Below are positions 25,301-38,800 of a stretch of DNA of 64,000 bases, in pieces. Under the pieces are notes generated by a model. That model was not told the origin of the DNA. It saw only the letters and a program-made list of their open reading frames with translations, and ran no database searches. How positions within the stretch are numbered: the stretch's first letter is position 1; every line of letters starts with the position of its first letter. The stretch comes from Diprion similis (taxonomy: Eukaryota > Arthropoda > Insecta > Hymenoptera > Diprionidae). The stretch lies in NCBI RefSeq assembly GCF_021155765.1, contig NC_060116.1:13578001-13642000 (forward strand). Reading direction: 5' to 3'. The translations under genes and the position numbers were made by a program.

Positions 25301-28300
25301 TTTTTAATGCCATTTTCTTCTAGCTGGGATTTCGTTTATTTTCTTCATCCTTCTTAGCAAGTCTATATTTAGGAAAAAATAAATCAATGCAAATTTCGTC
25401 TAGTTGACCGATCGTTCGAGGAGAACTTAGAAAATGAAGAACCTGGAAAGCAGTGATGCGTGGGTCGTCGGTCGTCGTTATCGACTAGCCACGCAGCTCT
25501 TGAATATATATACATACATATATATATATAGTATATACATATATATACGACTGACCTTTTACACCCACGTTCCCCTGTTCCTGGTTTACTGTGAACCAGT
25601 CTTCGATATCCATGGCTCTGATATTTGATTTGCTTTGTCGCGGTTCGTTCAGTGCGAATTTTTGAAATTCCTTTGAATAAATAGAATAGAAATGGAAAAA
25701 AAGAAAGAAGACAAAAAACTTGTAAAAATTTCTCTTCGCCAAGCTAAACAGAGATGCATACTTGTTCTATCTATATTTGATTACTTAACTGCTGGTGGTG
25801 AGAAAAATGTCATATATCGTACGTAGTTAGCAGTTGGTGTTTATTTTTTTTTTCAAACTCTCTTCCCTACTAAAATACATAGAAGGCAAAAAACAACAGA
25901 CACGCGTACCTACTTAGATCAGACGTGAAGACAGCCATGATGTTATACGTTTATACCCATCACTTTAGTTTTGTATATTCAAACGTATACACACAAACAC
26001 ACCTATAATTGCATCGATTTTTCACAAACACTTACCGATTACGCTGTAGCTTTTCTCTCCCATATTTATTTTTTTTGAAAAGTTTGAAATTGGTTTACCA
26101 TTGAAAAAATTCAGTGTAAATCGAAAAGAGAAAAGTTGTCGTTGGTGGTGAACAAAAAAAAAAAAAAAAAAAAAATCGATTTTAATTCATTATACACTTG
26201 ACCGAGTTTATTTTTTTTCAATCGATTAAACGATGTTCGCCGAATTATCTAATCGTTCGTTCATTCGTACAAGATTGATTTATGGAAAATGAAACGATGA
26301 TTATACACCGCTACGTAGCAAAACGCTACGAACTTACGCACTCAATTAAAATTATAACAGACGAGCTGTGGCGATCGTTAAAACCCATAAGTGAAATCAA
26401 CTCGACGCTGTACACTCGTCTGTTAATTACACATTGTGGCACCACCTTTCCTCCTAGCTGCACAAACCTCGGCCATATGGCAGCTTGTCAATGATTCATG
26501 CTCCAGGGTGTCTCGCCTTGTATGTGCGGAACACATATTTTACACTTTTTAAGAATGGTAATAATCTTACGAGTGTATTTAACATCGGCACGATTAACTG
26601 ATCCCACATCATTTATTCATTTTCAAATTCTGCTTTTTTTTTTTCTTCTTTTTCTACTTCGAATCTTATATTCAAATATATATCGTGGCTCGGAAATTAT
26701 TCGCTGACATTCCCGTTATGACTGCCTTTTTTCCACCTACGAGCTCATGTGTAATCGATGAATAATTCTTATTTATTGCCATTTATTTTACTCTCTTTTT
26801 GTTCGCCGTTTTAAATACTCATTTATTTTCTTATTTTTTTGCTAATTTTGCGCTATTTAGAAACTAGGATTTTGTGCGCAGTATAAGGAATCCCTAAGAG
26901 TCTGAACCGGTCCTTTGTTGGACCAAATATCGATGCTCTTGTATGTACGAGTTTTGTTGAAAAGTTAGAAAAATCGAATTGAATACGAATTTAGATATTT
27001 TTTAATATAAATTCAATTCAATTTTCGATTTTTAACAAAGAATTCGTGAAGAAAAATTTAAAACCAATCGATCAGGGCTAGTCATTCGAAAATTGTTTCT
27101 GTTTTTTTTTTTTTTGCATGTTTTTTGCATGTTTTTTGGAAGCAGCAAAAATCAAACCCGTGGTAGAGAAAATCTAAAACTCGGTAAGAGATAATTTTTT
27201 TTTTTTCGTACGCAGTCAGTACATCATAATTAAAAACTAAAATATTATAATTTACAGTAAAGCTAGTCGTCATGATCAATTAATGCAGTTGCTGCGCAGG
27301 GTTATTTGAAAACTATTTCCGATTCGAGCGGGATATTAATTTGCACAGCTTGGTAAACGGTCCTCGTCTTTAATTGCGTCTGCAGTCTCTCAATTGCTCA
27401 CGATGCGAGTTTCCCCATATTGCTTGCGAGCGGAATAAGGTATACATACCTACATATACGTACTGTGCACACCTCGACCTCGTGGAAATCAATTAACATA
27501 CCGCCTACGGTCGACATTGCCAAGTGCAAAAGTTTCGTTTTAATGACACTCTCCTTTCGATCTAATGTCATGTATATAGTAAGTACTACATACACTTTGA
27601 AAATTAATGTGTACTAACGCGATTTTCAATTTACACATCCCGTTTGATGATGTATGTACATACACATTAATTAACGAACCTTTTTTCAAATCTAAACCTC
27701 GCGCATGGCTTTGGCTACGACTTTATGCAGGCAGTATGTATATACATGTGTATGTACATATTTACGTAAACATATAAGGTATAACTGTTCAGGTGGTCGT
27801 TGTCCTCCGCAAACACCACATGCCGTGTGGCCATTAGTCAGGATCAGGACACGCTGCCGCTACCTGTTATTGCAAACTCGTTCTCAAACCGACCAACAAT
27901 TCTGAGGTGGTAATTTTATTTAACACGATTAATCCGGAGAAATTATGATAATTCATTATTATCATCGAGTTATAATGTGATATTTAAGATGTGGTTGAAG
28001 TTAGTAACGTTATTGGTATGATTTACGTTTCCGAAAATCGTTATTTAAGCTTACAGGAATGTCTGAAATTCAGTTAATTATAATATGGTAAAATTTATTC
28101 ATATTTTCCAAATTTAACTACTTCAAAGTCTTATTTAAGTTCTCATCAAAGTCTAATTTAGATCGTCGTCATTCAATTGTAGGTTGAAAAAGATCGGATA
28201 ACGATACAGTACGAAATCATACTGATGGATTTGAACTTGATATTTCCATAAAAGACCGAAAATAGAAGAGAATTACTTTTTTGTTTCAATTTCTAAAAAC

Positions 28301-29804
28301 AAAAACAAAAATTATCGAAGTACGAAACGAGTATTGAAATCGAGCCACTGCTCCAGAGATTTTGTCTCACAGTTTTTCAATCAACGCGTTGTTGCGACGA
28401 GTAATTGCATTTATACATATACATATATGTATATATATTATATATGTATATAAACACAAAATTAATGAAATTTTATCGTGGGACAGAGAATCTGGTTCTC
28501 ACGAACGAAAATTCATTTGCTTACACATACATACATACATACGAACTCCGCGTATGCATATTTGTTTATTATACATCTATGTTATAACGTACATACAAGC
28601 GTTATATCTGTATATTATCTTGTTAATATTGCATGCCCTATACATCTGCATGCATATTTATGCATGATGCGTGTGTACAGCATCAGGTATGTACCTACGT
28701 ACGTGCTTTAACCGCTAATGGATTAGCCCGCGTCTATCGTCAGTCAACCCGATTTGCATTATGCTAAATCGGCCAACCCCCTCGCAAATATCGAGTACAT
28801 ACGTCCTGTGTGCAAAATTTCCCCGCAGCTCTTGTATGCGTCCAATTTCAATCGGCTGGTTCGCGGTCTTATTTACATTCTCTTTTTCATATTTATTATT
28901 GTTGTATACATTTACTAGGCTGATTAATTATTTGTGTATAATTTGGAGATTTTCTCTGCGTCTGGTTAAGAGATAGTTTTGAAAAAGAAAAACTAAGCGA
29001 ATCAGACATTTCTATGCACCGTAATCCTTAATTATAAACAACTTATTAGATCGCAGTTAACGATCTTCCATTTCATCTATCCAACGAATTAAAAGGGTCG
29101 TTCGCACGCGCGTAACTTACTACTAATTAACTTGTTTAATTAACGCCTCAATGCTCGACTCCGTATGGTTTGCAGTTACATGTCTGTTCAGTTTTTAACT
29201 GGCGAAACGCGTTCAGACGTCGACGTCATCGTTCGTTCGCTCACTCAATAAATGCAGTCTCTGCTCCACACGTGTTGCAGAACAGCTTGTAGCATGCTTC
29301 TTTGATCAAAGTGTTATGTATGTGTGTATGTATATACATATATACATATATGAAAAACTATCTCGCTGGTCGTAAAAAAAAGATTTGCAGGAATTGATTT
29401 GTCTCTTTTTTTCCACCCCGTCACAGTCTGCAGTTTAATTAGTCGCAGTTGCGGGAATTAATTTTGCACTCTCAGTTTCTCTCCGTGGAATGGAATTTTC
29501 GAGAGTGCTACACGATTTCGAAACTTTAATATAAACGTTATTCCGGGGGAAATTCCGCCCAAACCATCATCCCTTTAGATGCATTGCTCGGTGCGGTTCG
29601 TCGGCGTCAATTAAATCCGCACCATGGAACTTTCTATCGTAATATAACTGCAGACCCGTTTGATGCAATTAACGGTCCTCCGTTTCGCTATGAAACAGAC
29701 ACCATATCCATTGACAGTCTAATAACACGTTGAAAGTAAAAGGGCTGCAGGTTATTGCGTGTATATATACCGATACTCGTTACACTTTCACGCCTGTTAT
29801 TATA

Positions 29805-29836
<32 letters not shown>

Positions 29837-32800
29837 TGGGCACGTTATATTTGTTATTTGATTCACATATTTTCCCCATTTCATCAAGCTCGACAATCTG
29901 TACGTAAATCCGAAGCATATTTTCCCCACAGACGCCAGAAACCAGTAATATAAAGTCTGTAAATTGTTTTTTTTTCTTGACCATCGCGTGTGAATTTTTA
30001 TTCAACTATTGAACACGCCGTCGTCGTCGTCGTCGTCTTCCGGGAACAGGTTATTAACTAGTTTAATCCACCATAAGAATAAGAACACTCGATTAAACAC
30101 GAGCTGGTGATGTGTGAAGAGATGTGTGTGTTTCTTGCCTCGATTCGTCACTGGGTGAGACTGCACTGAGTGATTTTTGCTCCGACGACAGTAAAGCGAC
30201 TGCAATGAAGAATTAGTGAAAAAAGTTAAAGAATTTTTATCTGGAGTGGATTTGGCAATTCGGAAATTCACATCATCGAACGATCCTCGTTATTCAATCG
30301 AAACAAATCGAACATGATTCTACGATAAAACGCGTTAGTTCATCGTGGTTGTTGTTGATATAATTTTTGCAGTTGTTTTAACACCGCGAACTGTCGCCAA
30401 TCCAGCAGTAAATTCAAATCGTGAGTACATCGACAATGAAGAACGTCAGATGTGGCAGTTATTTCAAACCGACAACAGACTGTAATTTTTCGATCAGGAA
30501 ACGTGAATGAGACATCGTTACATTCATAAAAAAAAACCCAAAACATCGTGAGATCAGTGACAAAGAACAGTGACCATCAGGTGAAGTGATAAGTCGCTGA
30601 ACTCAACCTTGTGTTGGAGAAATACACCGAAGAAGAAGAATTGGAAGCTAGGCGTCGCCGTGGCGGGGTTCACGGTGACTGCCAATAATGGCTCCGCGGA
30701 GTCCCGCTTTTATCTGGAGCGTCTCCAACAGCAACAGCATCAGCAGCATCAGCAGCACCAGCACCAGGTCGATCTCAGACATCATTTGCCTTCACACGTC
30801 AGGGATGGAGTCAATGGAAAGGATTTGGTCGAGGTCCCACCCCGGAGGGATGACCTCGTTTACGTACACTGCGCCACCACCGAGGATGAGGTCGAGGACG
30901 ACGAGGAGGAACCAACCACCACCATCCGCAGATCCAGGTCCTGGCTTTGCTGTCCTGGTGATCGGAGAGGCGAAAGGACCATTCCGATCCAGGTCGAAGT
31001 CGACAACAGAGATCAACAGAACGTGAGTTGGTCTTGAGGATCGTTTGTTCAATGCGTCATCTATCAATTTATTATTTCTAAGGAAAGGGACTCGGTTTTA
31101 TCGTTTATATGATGGGTAGTGCAGACCTTTTTACTCTTCTTCTAACCTCTGACCTTTACAATATGAAGGGTTCCATAGCGACATCATGCGAAGGTAATAA
31201 ACACTTGGGGGAATTTTTTTTTTTTTTTTTTTGAGAAACTTATTGGCTATAACGTGATGCCTCGTGACTTTTTATAAGACTTACGATGCGACTCGGTATA
31301 TCGACGATTCGTTTTTCAATTCATAAATTTCGTTTCTTCCGGTGAAATAAGTCGTATTGACTTTTTTCCAACCAGATGTTCAAGTAACAGTTAGTCCAAG
31401 AGGAAAGGAAAAGTTGGAGATCGAAGGTGAACGTATAAGACTTTTCCATCGTAAAGAAAAGAATTCGCGCGCATGTGCCTGGAAAAGTGTTTTTCCTGCC
31501 TCTCGTATCCCCGAAGTGTTCTATTTTACGTTGTACACGTCGCACAACCGCTGACTCGGGTTGTGTCGCGTCCTGAATCTTTAAACCAGCCGAGTGAATT
31601 CCTGTGTATACGTACACGAATCGATTGACACTCTCCTCCCTGCAGTCGAATATATATTGTAAGGTATATAGCCGCTTCGAAGCGGACTGCAGAGACACAG
31701 TCGAGGCCAATCATTTTCCAGAAATCAAATTTTAAAGCCATTCAAGGTGGTGGGGGTGGCGCGATACTTGGTCCTGGAACGAGGACGAGGAATCTGTGGC
31801 AAAAACCAGGGAATCCCATTATCGGGTTCTCTTCGTCCTGATGCCGCCACCGCTACTGCAGCTCGTATAGTTATCGGACTTTTTTCACTCCATTTCTTCT
31901 CCAACCTCTCTCTCTCGATCTTCCCTGGTTCCCCTTTGTTATCGAATCTAGACGATAGCTGCGAGAGCCGCGAAATTTCACCAGCCGCACCAACTAGCTC
32001 GACGATCGATGAAGAAGTTCGTAATTTGCAGGATTAAAGGATCCACTGTCTCGTTTCGGTCTGCTGCGAACACCCGCAGAGCTGCAGTTATTCGTATACG
32101 CCCATCTCTCGACTGCGCAAGATCCACCTTTCATCCATAACACGGCAGGCAACAGCCCTCGGAGTCTCTAGCAGGACACAAAAAAGCTCGAAAACCATAG
32201 GGCTGCTGCTCCATATCCCCATCAATCACTGCACTTTCTTACAAACTTCCCCGAGTTACGTCTATGTAGGGTGCTTAATAACCCGGACACACTTTCACCC
32301 GGGATATGGTTATCCCTCTTGGGGTAAGGTTCTGTGTCAATCTTGAAATTCCATTTTTATCCACAACGCAGTCGAGGAACGAATCGATACGTTACACGTC
32401 AATCATTAGTTCCGTGTATTTCGGTACATTGAGGCAATGTCAAGTCACTGATATCAATATTAGGGATGATTTGGCCCGTTCTTTTGAAAAGTCTTACGAA
32501 TTATTCAGTTTATAACCGACCCTCTTCGAGTAACTTCACCGTATTGAAACTTGAGAGTTTGATTGAGTACCTATTGGTACTATGGTTATTGCTAGTATAA
32601 ATTACAGTATAATGTTAGTATTCTTGACTTTTCTTCAAAACACCCTCAAGGTGTTTCAAAGCCATTCGAATCGTTTATAAAATCATTTAACCCCACGTGA
32701 GGTAGATCGAGTCGTAATTTTGAAAATTTTAATAACAGTACCTTCAAGTCCAATGAAATCCCCGGTCGTATAATGTACGATGAGTATAAGTATCCTCTAT

Positions 32801-35800
32801 TTTCGAGAATGAGGTTAAGCTTCTTATTTTCGAAAGCGATCGATTATTCCCCGGGATTTCCGGCTTGAAGCGACGTCGTTCTTCTTCCGTTTCTAAGAAA
32901 GGCTTGTTAACCCAGTGATTTATAGATATACCAGGATGACAGTTCCTGTCGAGGGGCGGCAAACCGGCTGGCTCCTTCCTCCGCAGTGTCCGCAGTCTAG
33001 TCTGTACTCTCATTAGCTTTAGCCCGGCTTTTCCCACGTATTTTGCACTTTTCGCTTCTTCTTTTCATTCTTCTTATTCTTATTCTTCTTCACCCCTAGC
33101 CGCGTTGGCTGCTGATGGCCTCCTTAGTGGGTCTAATTGCCCGCACTGCACGGTTAGACCCCAACTCCCGTCTACATGGGGTCTACATCAGTATCTTTCC
33201 GCCCCTCTACTCGCGCGAAAAACGATGCTTGGATGCTTAACCACTGCAGCTTAGCGCCTCGCAAACACGAGGCTTTGTTCTTCGTCTAGGTGAGCCTTCT
33301 TCTTCTTATTCTCGTCGTCCTTGCTCGTCGCTAGATGCTCTTTTCAATGTTGAGGATACACGCGGGGAAAGCAGAAACGGCCCTTCAATTAAGCTTGGAT
33401 TCTCATATCTGACGACTTTTTATAGAGCACCATACACGTCGCTACTATCCTCGTATTCGCATGCCCTCTCAAACACTGCGTCTGCTCTGTATAATTGCAA
33501 AGTAAGTATAAAACGACACAATCTTAACACCGCTCCACGTGTCATTCGTGCTATTTCAACCGGATCGACTACATACAGCCGTCTTTACATGCGTTTTATA
33601 CTATCTAACCATCAAACGTTCGTTCCATGCTATGATGATGACTATGTGATAAAACACTTTGAACGGAGCCAAGTAAATTTGTACTGGTCAGTTGATGAAA
33701 TATTATCTGAAATCTTGAAATGAGATTAAACCAATTTTCAACATCACTATAGGATGCAAAGAAATTAACATATATAAAATGAGCACGGCTTTCATGATCC
33801 TAATTTACCAAACGTGTAGATCATATAACTCTTGACCTAGCAATAATTAGCGCAGTCAAGTATAAAAAATTGTCTTTCCAATCCACAAAAATTGTTCAAA
33901 TTATTTCAATTAATAAACCTATACTCTTCAATTATTCGTACTTAACCTCCCCCCCCCCCCCTCCCCCGCGCCCCTCCCGACAATTTCTGTGCACGAGTTC
34001 GATCGTTTACAGAAGAAAGAAAGTAAGAAAGAAATCGATTGACGACAAGGGGTCAATTGACGCGAATCTCTGTGGTCAATTCATGGGATGAACGTCAATT
34101 ATGGACATCGAAAGCGACGAGATATCGCTTCGAAGAAATAAACGCGGCGGGTTTTTGAACTAATTGCAGGGGAGAACGAATTCCTCCGCACCTTGCACGA
34201 GCACGTCTCAGATTGGCAGTAGCAGTGACCTCTAGCTATTTTGATTGCAGGTTTTACTCCGAGGCAAGGAAGTTGATGATTCCGTTCGTTCCTTCTCCAT
34301 GCCTCGGGGAAAATGAGCTGCTCATGTTGTTGTTATTTTACTCCACACTGCGCGAAAATCGACTCCCATATATTCTACATTACGTCACCCATTGGCGTAT
34401 GGTCACAATGTGTACTTTTGTATGGTATCTTTTATCTGAAAGGTAGAAATTTTTTTCAGGGATTATAGGAATTGCTTTACGATGTGAAGATCTTTTTTTA
34501 GATACTTATCGCACAGCATCTTCTTCGAATTTCTCCATTTTTTTTAGTGGAGTTTTAAGAACGATACCAACCGATCTACTTCAGAAGAAGAGCAATGAAG
34601 TTAGAACCAAACGTCATGTTGGAATGCTACGAAAAAATTTTTCGATGGGCAAAGGACGGTAGAAAAGTGCGATGCTTATATCCCAGTTTTTGCTCGAGGG
34701 CAAACGGCTGGTGAAAATTATTCATGCACCGAGTAAAGAGAACATCTCGCTGGATCTTTCCTTTAGTAGACCGCCGCCATTTTTCTAAGAACCACTGAAA
34801 CCCCGTGCAAACAGTGAAGCTAGCACTGCATCCAGATACCAATATGGCGCTCTTAGTACCATATGACCTATGGCAAACACGGTATAAACGTGTCTTAGAA
34901 AAGTATACTTGCCATTTGAATGAGCCACCTACAGACACGTCGTGGCGATGCTTTTCCCGGCGCAATTACGTCCGTATGAAAGAGGAAGGGTAAAAACTTC
35001 CACTAAAGATCCACCAGTACTTTCTTGGCTCACACAATTCCAACCCCGCAACTGCAACTACGACGACCCAATCACTCTGTGACCCACATGGCGGACTCTT
35101 TCAACTACATCAGGGTCACTGGGGTCGAGGTAAAACGCTTCCCGAGGGATCGAAGCTACCGCGACCTCATTTCACTTCCGGTTCTCACGTCGACACAATG
35201 CGCCGAAGTCAAAGATGTGAATATTGCACCAAGTCCACTCTGGAATTGATGTCTTATATGTTTGCTACCGATTTTCGATGGTGCAGATTTTCAAAGTTGG
35301 AACAAGGAGCAAATCCTGCATCGATGGTAAACCCAAACCTGGACAAACGGCTCCGGAGAATGTCGAGTTCCGGTTTTCACAGTGTGCTTAAAGGTAAAGA
35401 GACAAGAGACACTCGCTTGCACTGCGTTTTAGTGTTGGAAAAACATGGACAGTACCTTTCTAGAAAGAATATGAAGGAAAAATTCCTCAGGCAATAATTC
35501 ACTCTACAAATAGACAGTCATTGTGCCTAATTGTAAGGTGGGTAGGTAGCCACTATTATCAGTTGAATTATAGTCGCACTTAGGACTCTCGAGTTCAAAA
35601 TATGGACAACTTGGCACGGAGTTGTACGCTGATCTGTACCGGGTAAGGGGAGAAGTCACCCGGTTTTTCCGTTACACTGTTCAACGTCTCAAGCTCTCTC
35701 TTGCACGACGACTTCTTCTTATGATTTTTCTTTTTCTTCTATTTCTTCACCGTTGCAAATGAATTACGACAGAAAGCAAGAAGCCAAGAAGGAGACGGTA

Positions 35801-38800
35801 AAAGAAGAAAAGAAGCTAAAGAACGGACGGTGATTTGTTGAGCAACTACACATTTGTACACCAAGCTCCTCTCCCCAAGCTCATCCAAACTCGATTCATC
35901 ATACTTGGACAACATTCCATGAATCTTCTGCTCACTACGATTATCTTACTCTTCGGTTTTCCAAATGAGTTTCATCGCTATAATTCTATTGTGCAAAAAA
36001 CGACATCTACCATACATCCTAATAATAATAATAACAATTCTCAGTGGAACACCAAAACGCCGAATGAGTATATCGTTTTATTGATTAATGATACAGGACT
36101 TATTATAACGCTACCACAAATTATCGTCGCGTTGGCATACATAATATGAAAATAATTCTCCACCTTACGAGGACGGACCGCAAGTTGGAACAAGTTTCGG
36201 ACAAGGACTGACCCTGCAACGGGGTGGTGACATCACGCACTTTCTTCCGTCCGGACAGGATGGTGCTTCCGCACATGTTTTTCCTGGCAGATGAATGTAC
36301 TCGTCGGCAGGAGCTGCGGTGGACGAAGTGATGGTTGTCATTATCAGGGCAACGCAGATCACGACCAGAAACGTCCAGTTTTCCATCCCCTTTCCACGCA
36401 TCTTCAGAGATATATTCTGCAAGATGGAATTAAACAAACTTATGGTCCATGTGTACAATAACGACAAGTTTTAGTGGCACTCACTCACTTCAGAGAAGCA
36501 AAATGCGACTTACATGACGATGGACAAGCTTGAAATTTATCACTGATTCGCACTGTGCGTGTCGATCTCTCGGTTTTACCTGTCCGTTCGGTATGCCTCT
36601 TACAACTGGCCACGACTTATGACATAGACGAGTATATATACTCCTCCTTCTCTCTCCGCCGTCGACGACGACTTGGGGAGCGTATTTCCGGTGGTGATCG
36701 TCATCAGGTGATATTCACCGACCGTCACGGTCGACCGATACCAAGACCAAGGTCTCTCACGTGACTCGCTCTTTTCTATAGGGTGATCAAATGCGATTCT
36801 CCCAAAGAAATAAAAGCTTTTTACATGTACTTTTAATCACTTAACGAAGCTCAATTATTCAGTTTTGCGATGTCAAATTTATGGTGCTTAAATTCTTGTA
36901 TAATATTAACTGCAGACCACTTTACTTACTCCACGATTGTATATTGTGAAAATTATGACAGTCTTATGCCTACGTATATTACGTTGAAAAAAATTACCCT
37001 AAGCCGGGTAAAATTTATAAGGGAGATTCATGTGGATGGATACTTTTTCGGTTACAACAGCTCGAATTTATGCCCATATTTATGTGTAATATGCACGTTA
37101 AGGCGTAGATTATATGGTTTTTTTTTGCAGTACTTGGTGTTGGACCGTTTTTATCTCAGGTGCATAAAGTCCACAGCTGCTCAAATTTAGCTCTGAAGTT
37201 TGCTAGCCTGAAGTACTCTAGGTTTCAAATTATGTTGTTATAGAAAACTGGTTGAAAATTGTAATCATGAACGTGAAACTAATTTTGGTGATAATATGAC
37301 TTCGATCCTTGCCTATAGATCAATATTAGGTATGTAATTTGCACATTCGACACAAACAAAGTATGTACTCGAAAATTCGCATCTACTTCAAATAAATAAA
37401 CGATTGAAAGAAGAAGAAAATAACAAAACGAAGCTGTGTATTAACGAGGTAGAAAAGAATTGAATAAAAAAAGTCTTTAGACGAATGTACCGCGTGAGGT
37501 CATTTTCGCCCAATTTAAGTGCGGTATATTTTTAAACTTAATTGGTTATCCTCTTGGGCCGCAGTTAGCTTTGAAATATGTGCTGCGCAATAAGTATTTT
37601 TTTCCAACTTCTCTATTTTTCTCCCTCCTCGACGTGCAGAATCTCATACTGTAAGATAATAATTATCACTCGAGAACGAGTAGAAGAGTAGGAAAAAAAA
37701 CGAAGGAAGAAAAAAGAAATATTAAGAGACATGTACGGAATGGGATATTGCGTCATCTTTATAATATCACGATCCTTCGTGTTTTGCTTCTTTATGCTTC
37801 AGCTCCACGCGGCTGCTCTCTCCTCTCTACGGTCCGAGGTCTCCGAGCTTAATGCCAGGCTCGTTGCTGCCACCAGGGCGAGGGAAGCTTCGGACGCCGC
37901 TTTGATAAGGGCTGAAAGTCAGGCTGTCAGGGCGGAACAGAGGGCTGAACAACAGGCTGCCAGGCACGAGGAGAGACTCACTGAACTTCACTCAGTTATT
38001 GCCGAACTTGGGAGACAGCTGGAACGCCATCGGGCCACCGTCATCGCCGAGGAAGATGAGTCGGGTGAGTAATTCTGTTTTTTGCCTTTTATTTTTCTTC
38101 TTTCACTCATCAATCGTAAGAGTTTTGGTTTTTTTTCTTTGTTTTTTTATTTTGCACTTTATCGATGAAAAGTTTCTCTCTGCTCAATCGCGATGAGTTT
38201 ATGGCAATGAAATTTTTTTAACCCTCCGTGTGAACATTTGTTCTTTTGTTCACCTTTTGAGTGTAGACTTTTTCAAAGTGTTTTAAGCTGGAGAAATTGG
38301 AAAAAATTGAGGGTTTCTTCACAAAGTGTTTTTTGACTACATTATCCAAAAGTTGATAGGCTCGAAGTTTTAAAGTATTGATCGTAAAAATTGGTATTCA
38401 GAAAACAACTGTTCTTTAAAGTCTCGAGAATTCATTGAAACCGTTTATCATGCTCTATGACTTTCTGATCTTCGTGAAACCGTTAAAGAAATGTTTTTAC
38501 ATCTCATGAAAAACGAAAAGAAGACTTTGTCCAAGTGATTCGGAATTACAAGAGAACGCAACTCTCCTCTCCTCATTCTCAGACTCAGTACTGTGATAGC
38601 AACAATTATTCGTCACATATTTACTCGACGCGTTATCCAACGATTGCCTTACACGACTCTTTCATTAGTTGTCAATTCGCAAAATCATTAAGAAAAAAAA
38701 AAAAAACATTCCGTCGAGGAACTGGCAATCGGGCAGTCAAATCGACGGCATGGAGGATGGCCACGTGGTTAACGAGGCAATTAATGCGGTGTGGGATTGT

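Larger units (their letters stand above)
17028..30372 (+). other. MCC intron, 5' part; no other gene recognised
   Basis: Mostly AT-rich intronic sequence with (TA)n, a (CAT)n tract (19277-19322) and T-runs. It holds one MITE (17766-17999) and two CpG-rich patches (about 20937-21190 and 22610-22880), each listed separately. Open frames are short and mostly microsatellite-derived. I found no further exon with both convincing homology and splice sites. Confidence 0.5.

Noticed and set aside
26282..26494. 70-residue plus-strand frame starting with ATG
   Set aside because: Plausible length, but isolated, without homology, domain or flanking gene signals.
29688..30271. Minus-strand frames with poly-Asp tracts
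   Set aside because: They are produced by TCG/GTC microsatellites and show no other coding signal.
30688..31026. ATG-started 112-residue frame (MAPRSPAFIW...)
   Set aside because: It overlaps the candidate MCC alternative exon but would reach the 31022 donor in the wrong phase for MCC, and it shows only Ser/Arg-rich composition.
33220..33275. tRNA-like stretch on the minus strand
   Set aside because: A TGGTTAAGC-like segment suggests an A box, but no matching B box, anticodon stem or acceptor pairing was found.
34627..35497. Overlapping open frames on both strands
   Set aside because: No domain, signal peptide or consistent splice structure; composition looks like ordinary mid-GC intron.
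37731..37802. In-frame ATG directly upstream of MCC exon 37803
   Set aside because: The frame happens to be open through the intron end (MYGMGYCVIF...), but a good acceptor at 37801-37802 and human exon structure make this intron sequence.
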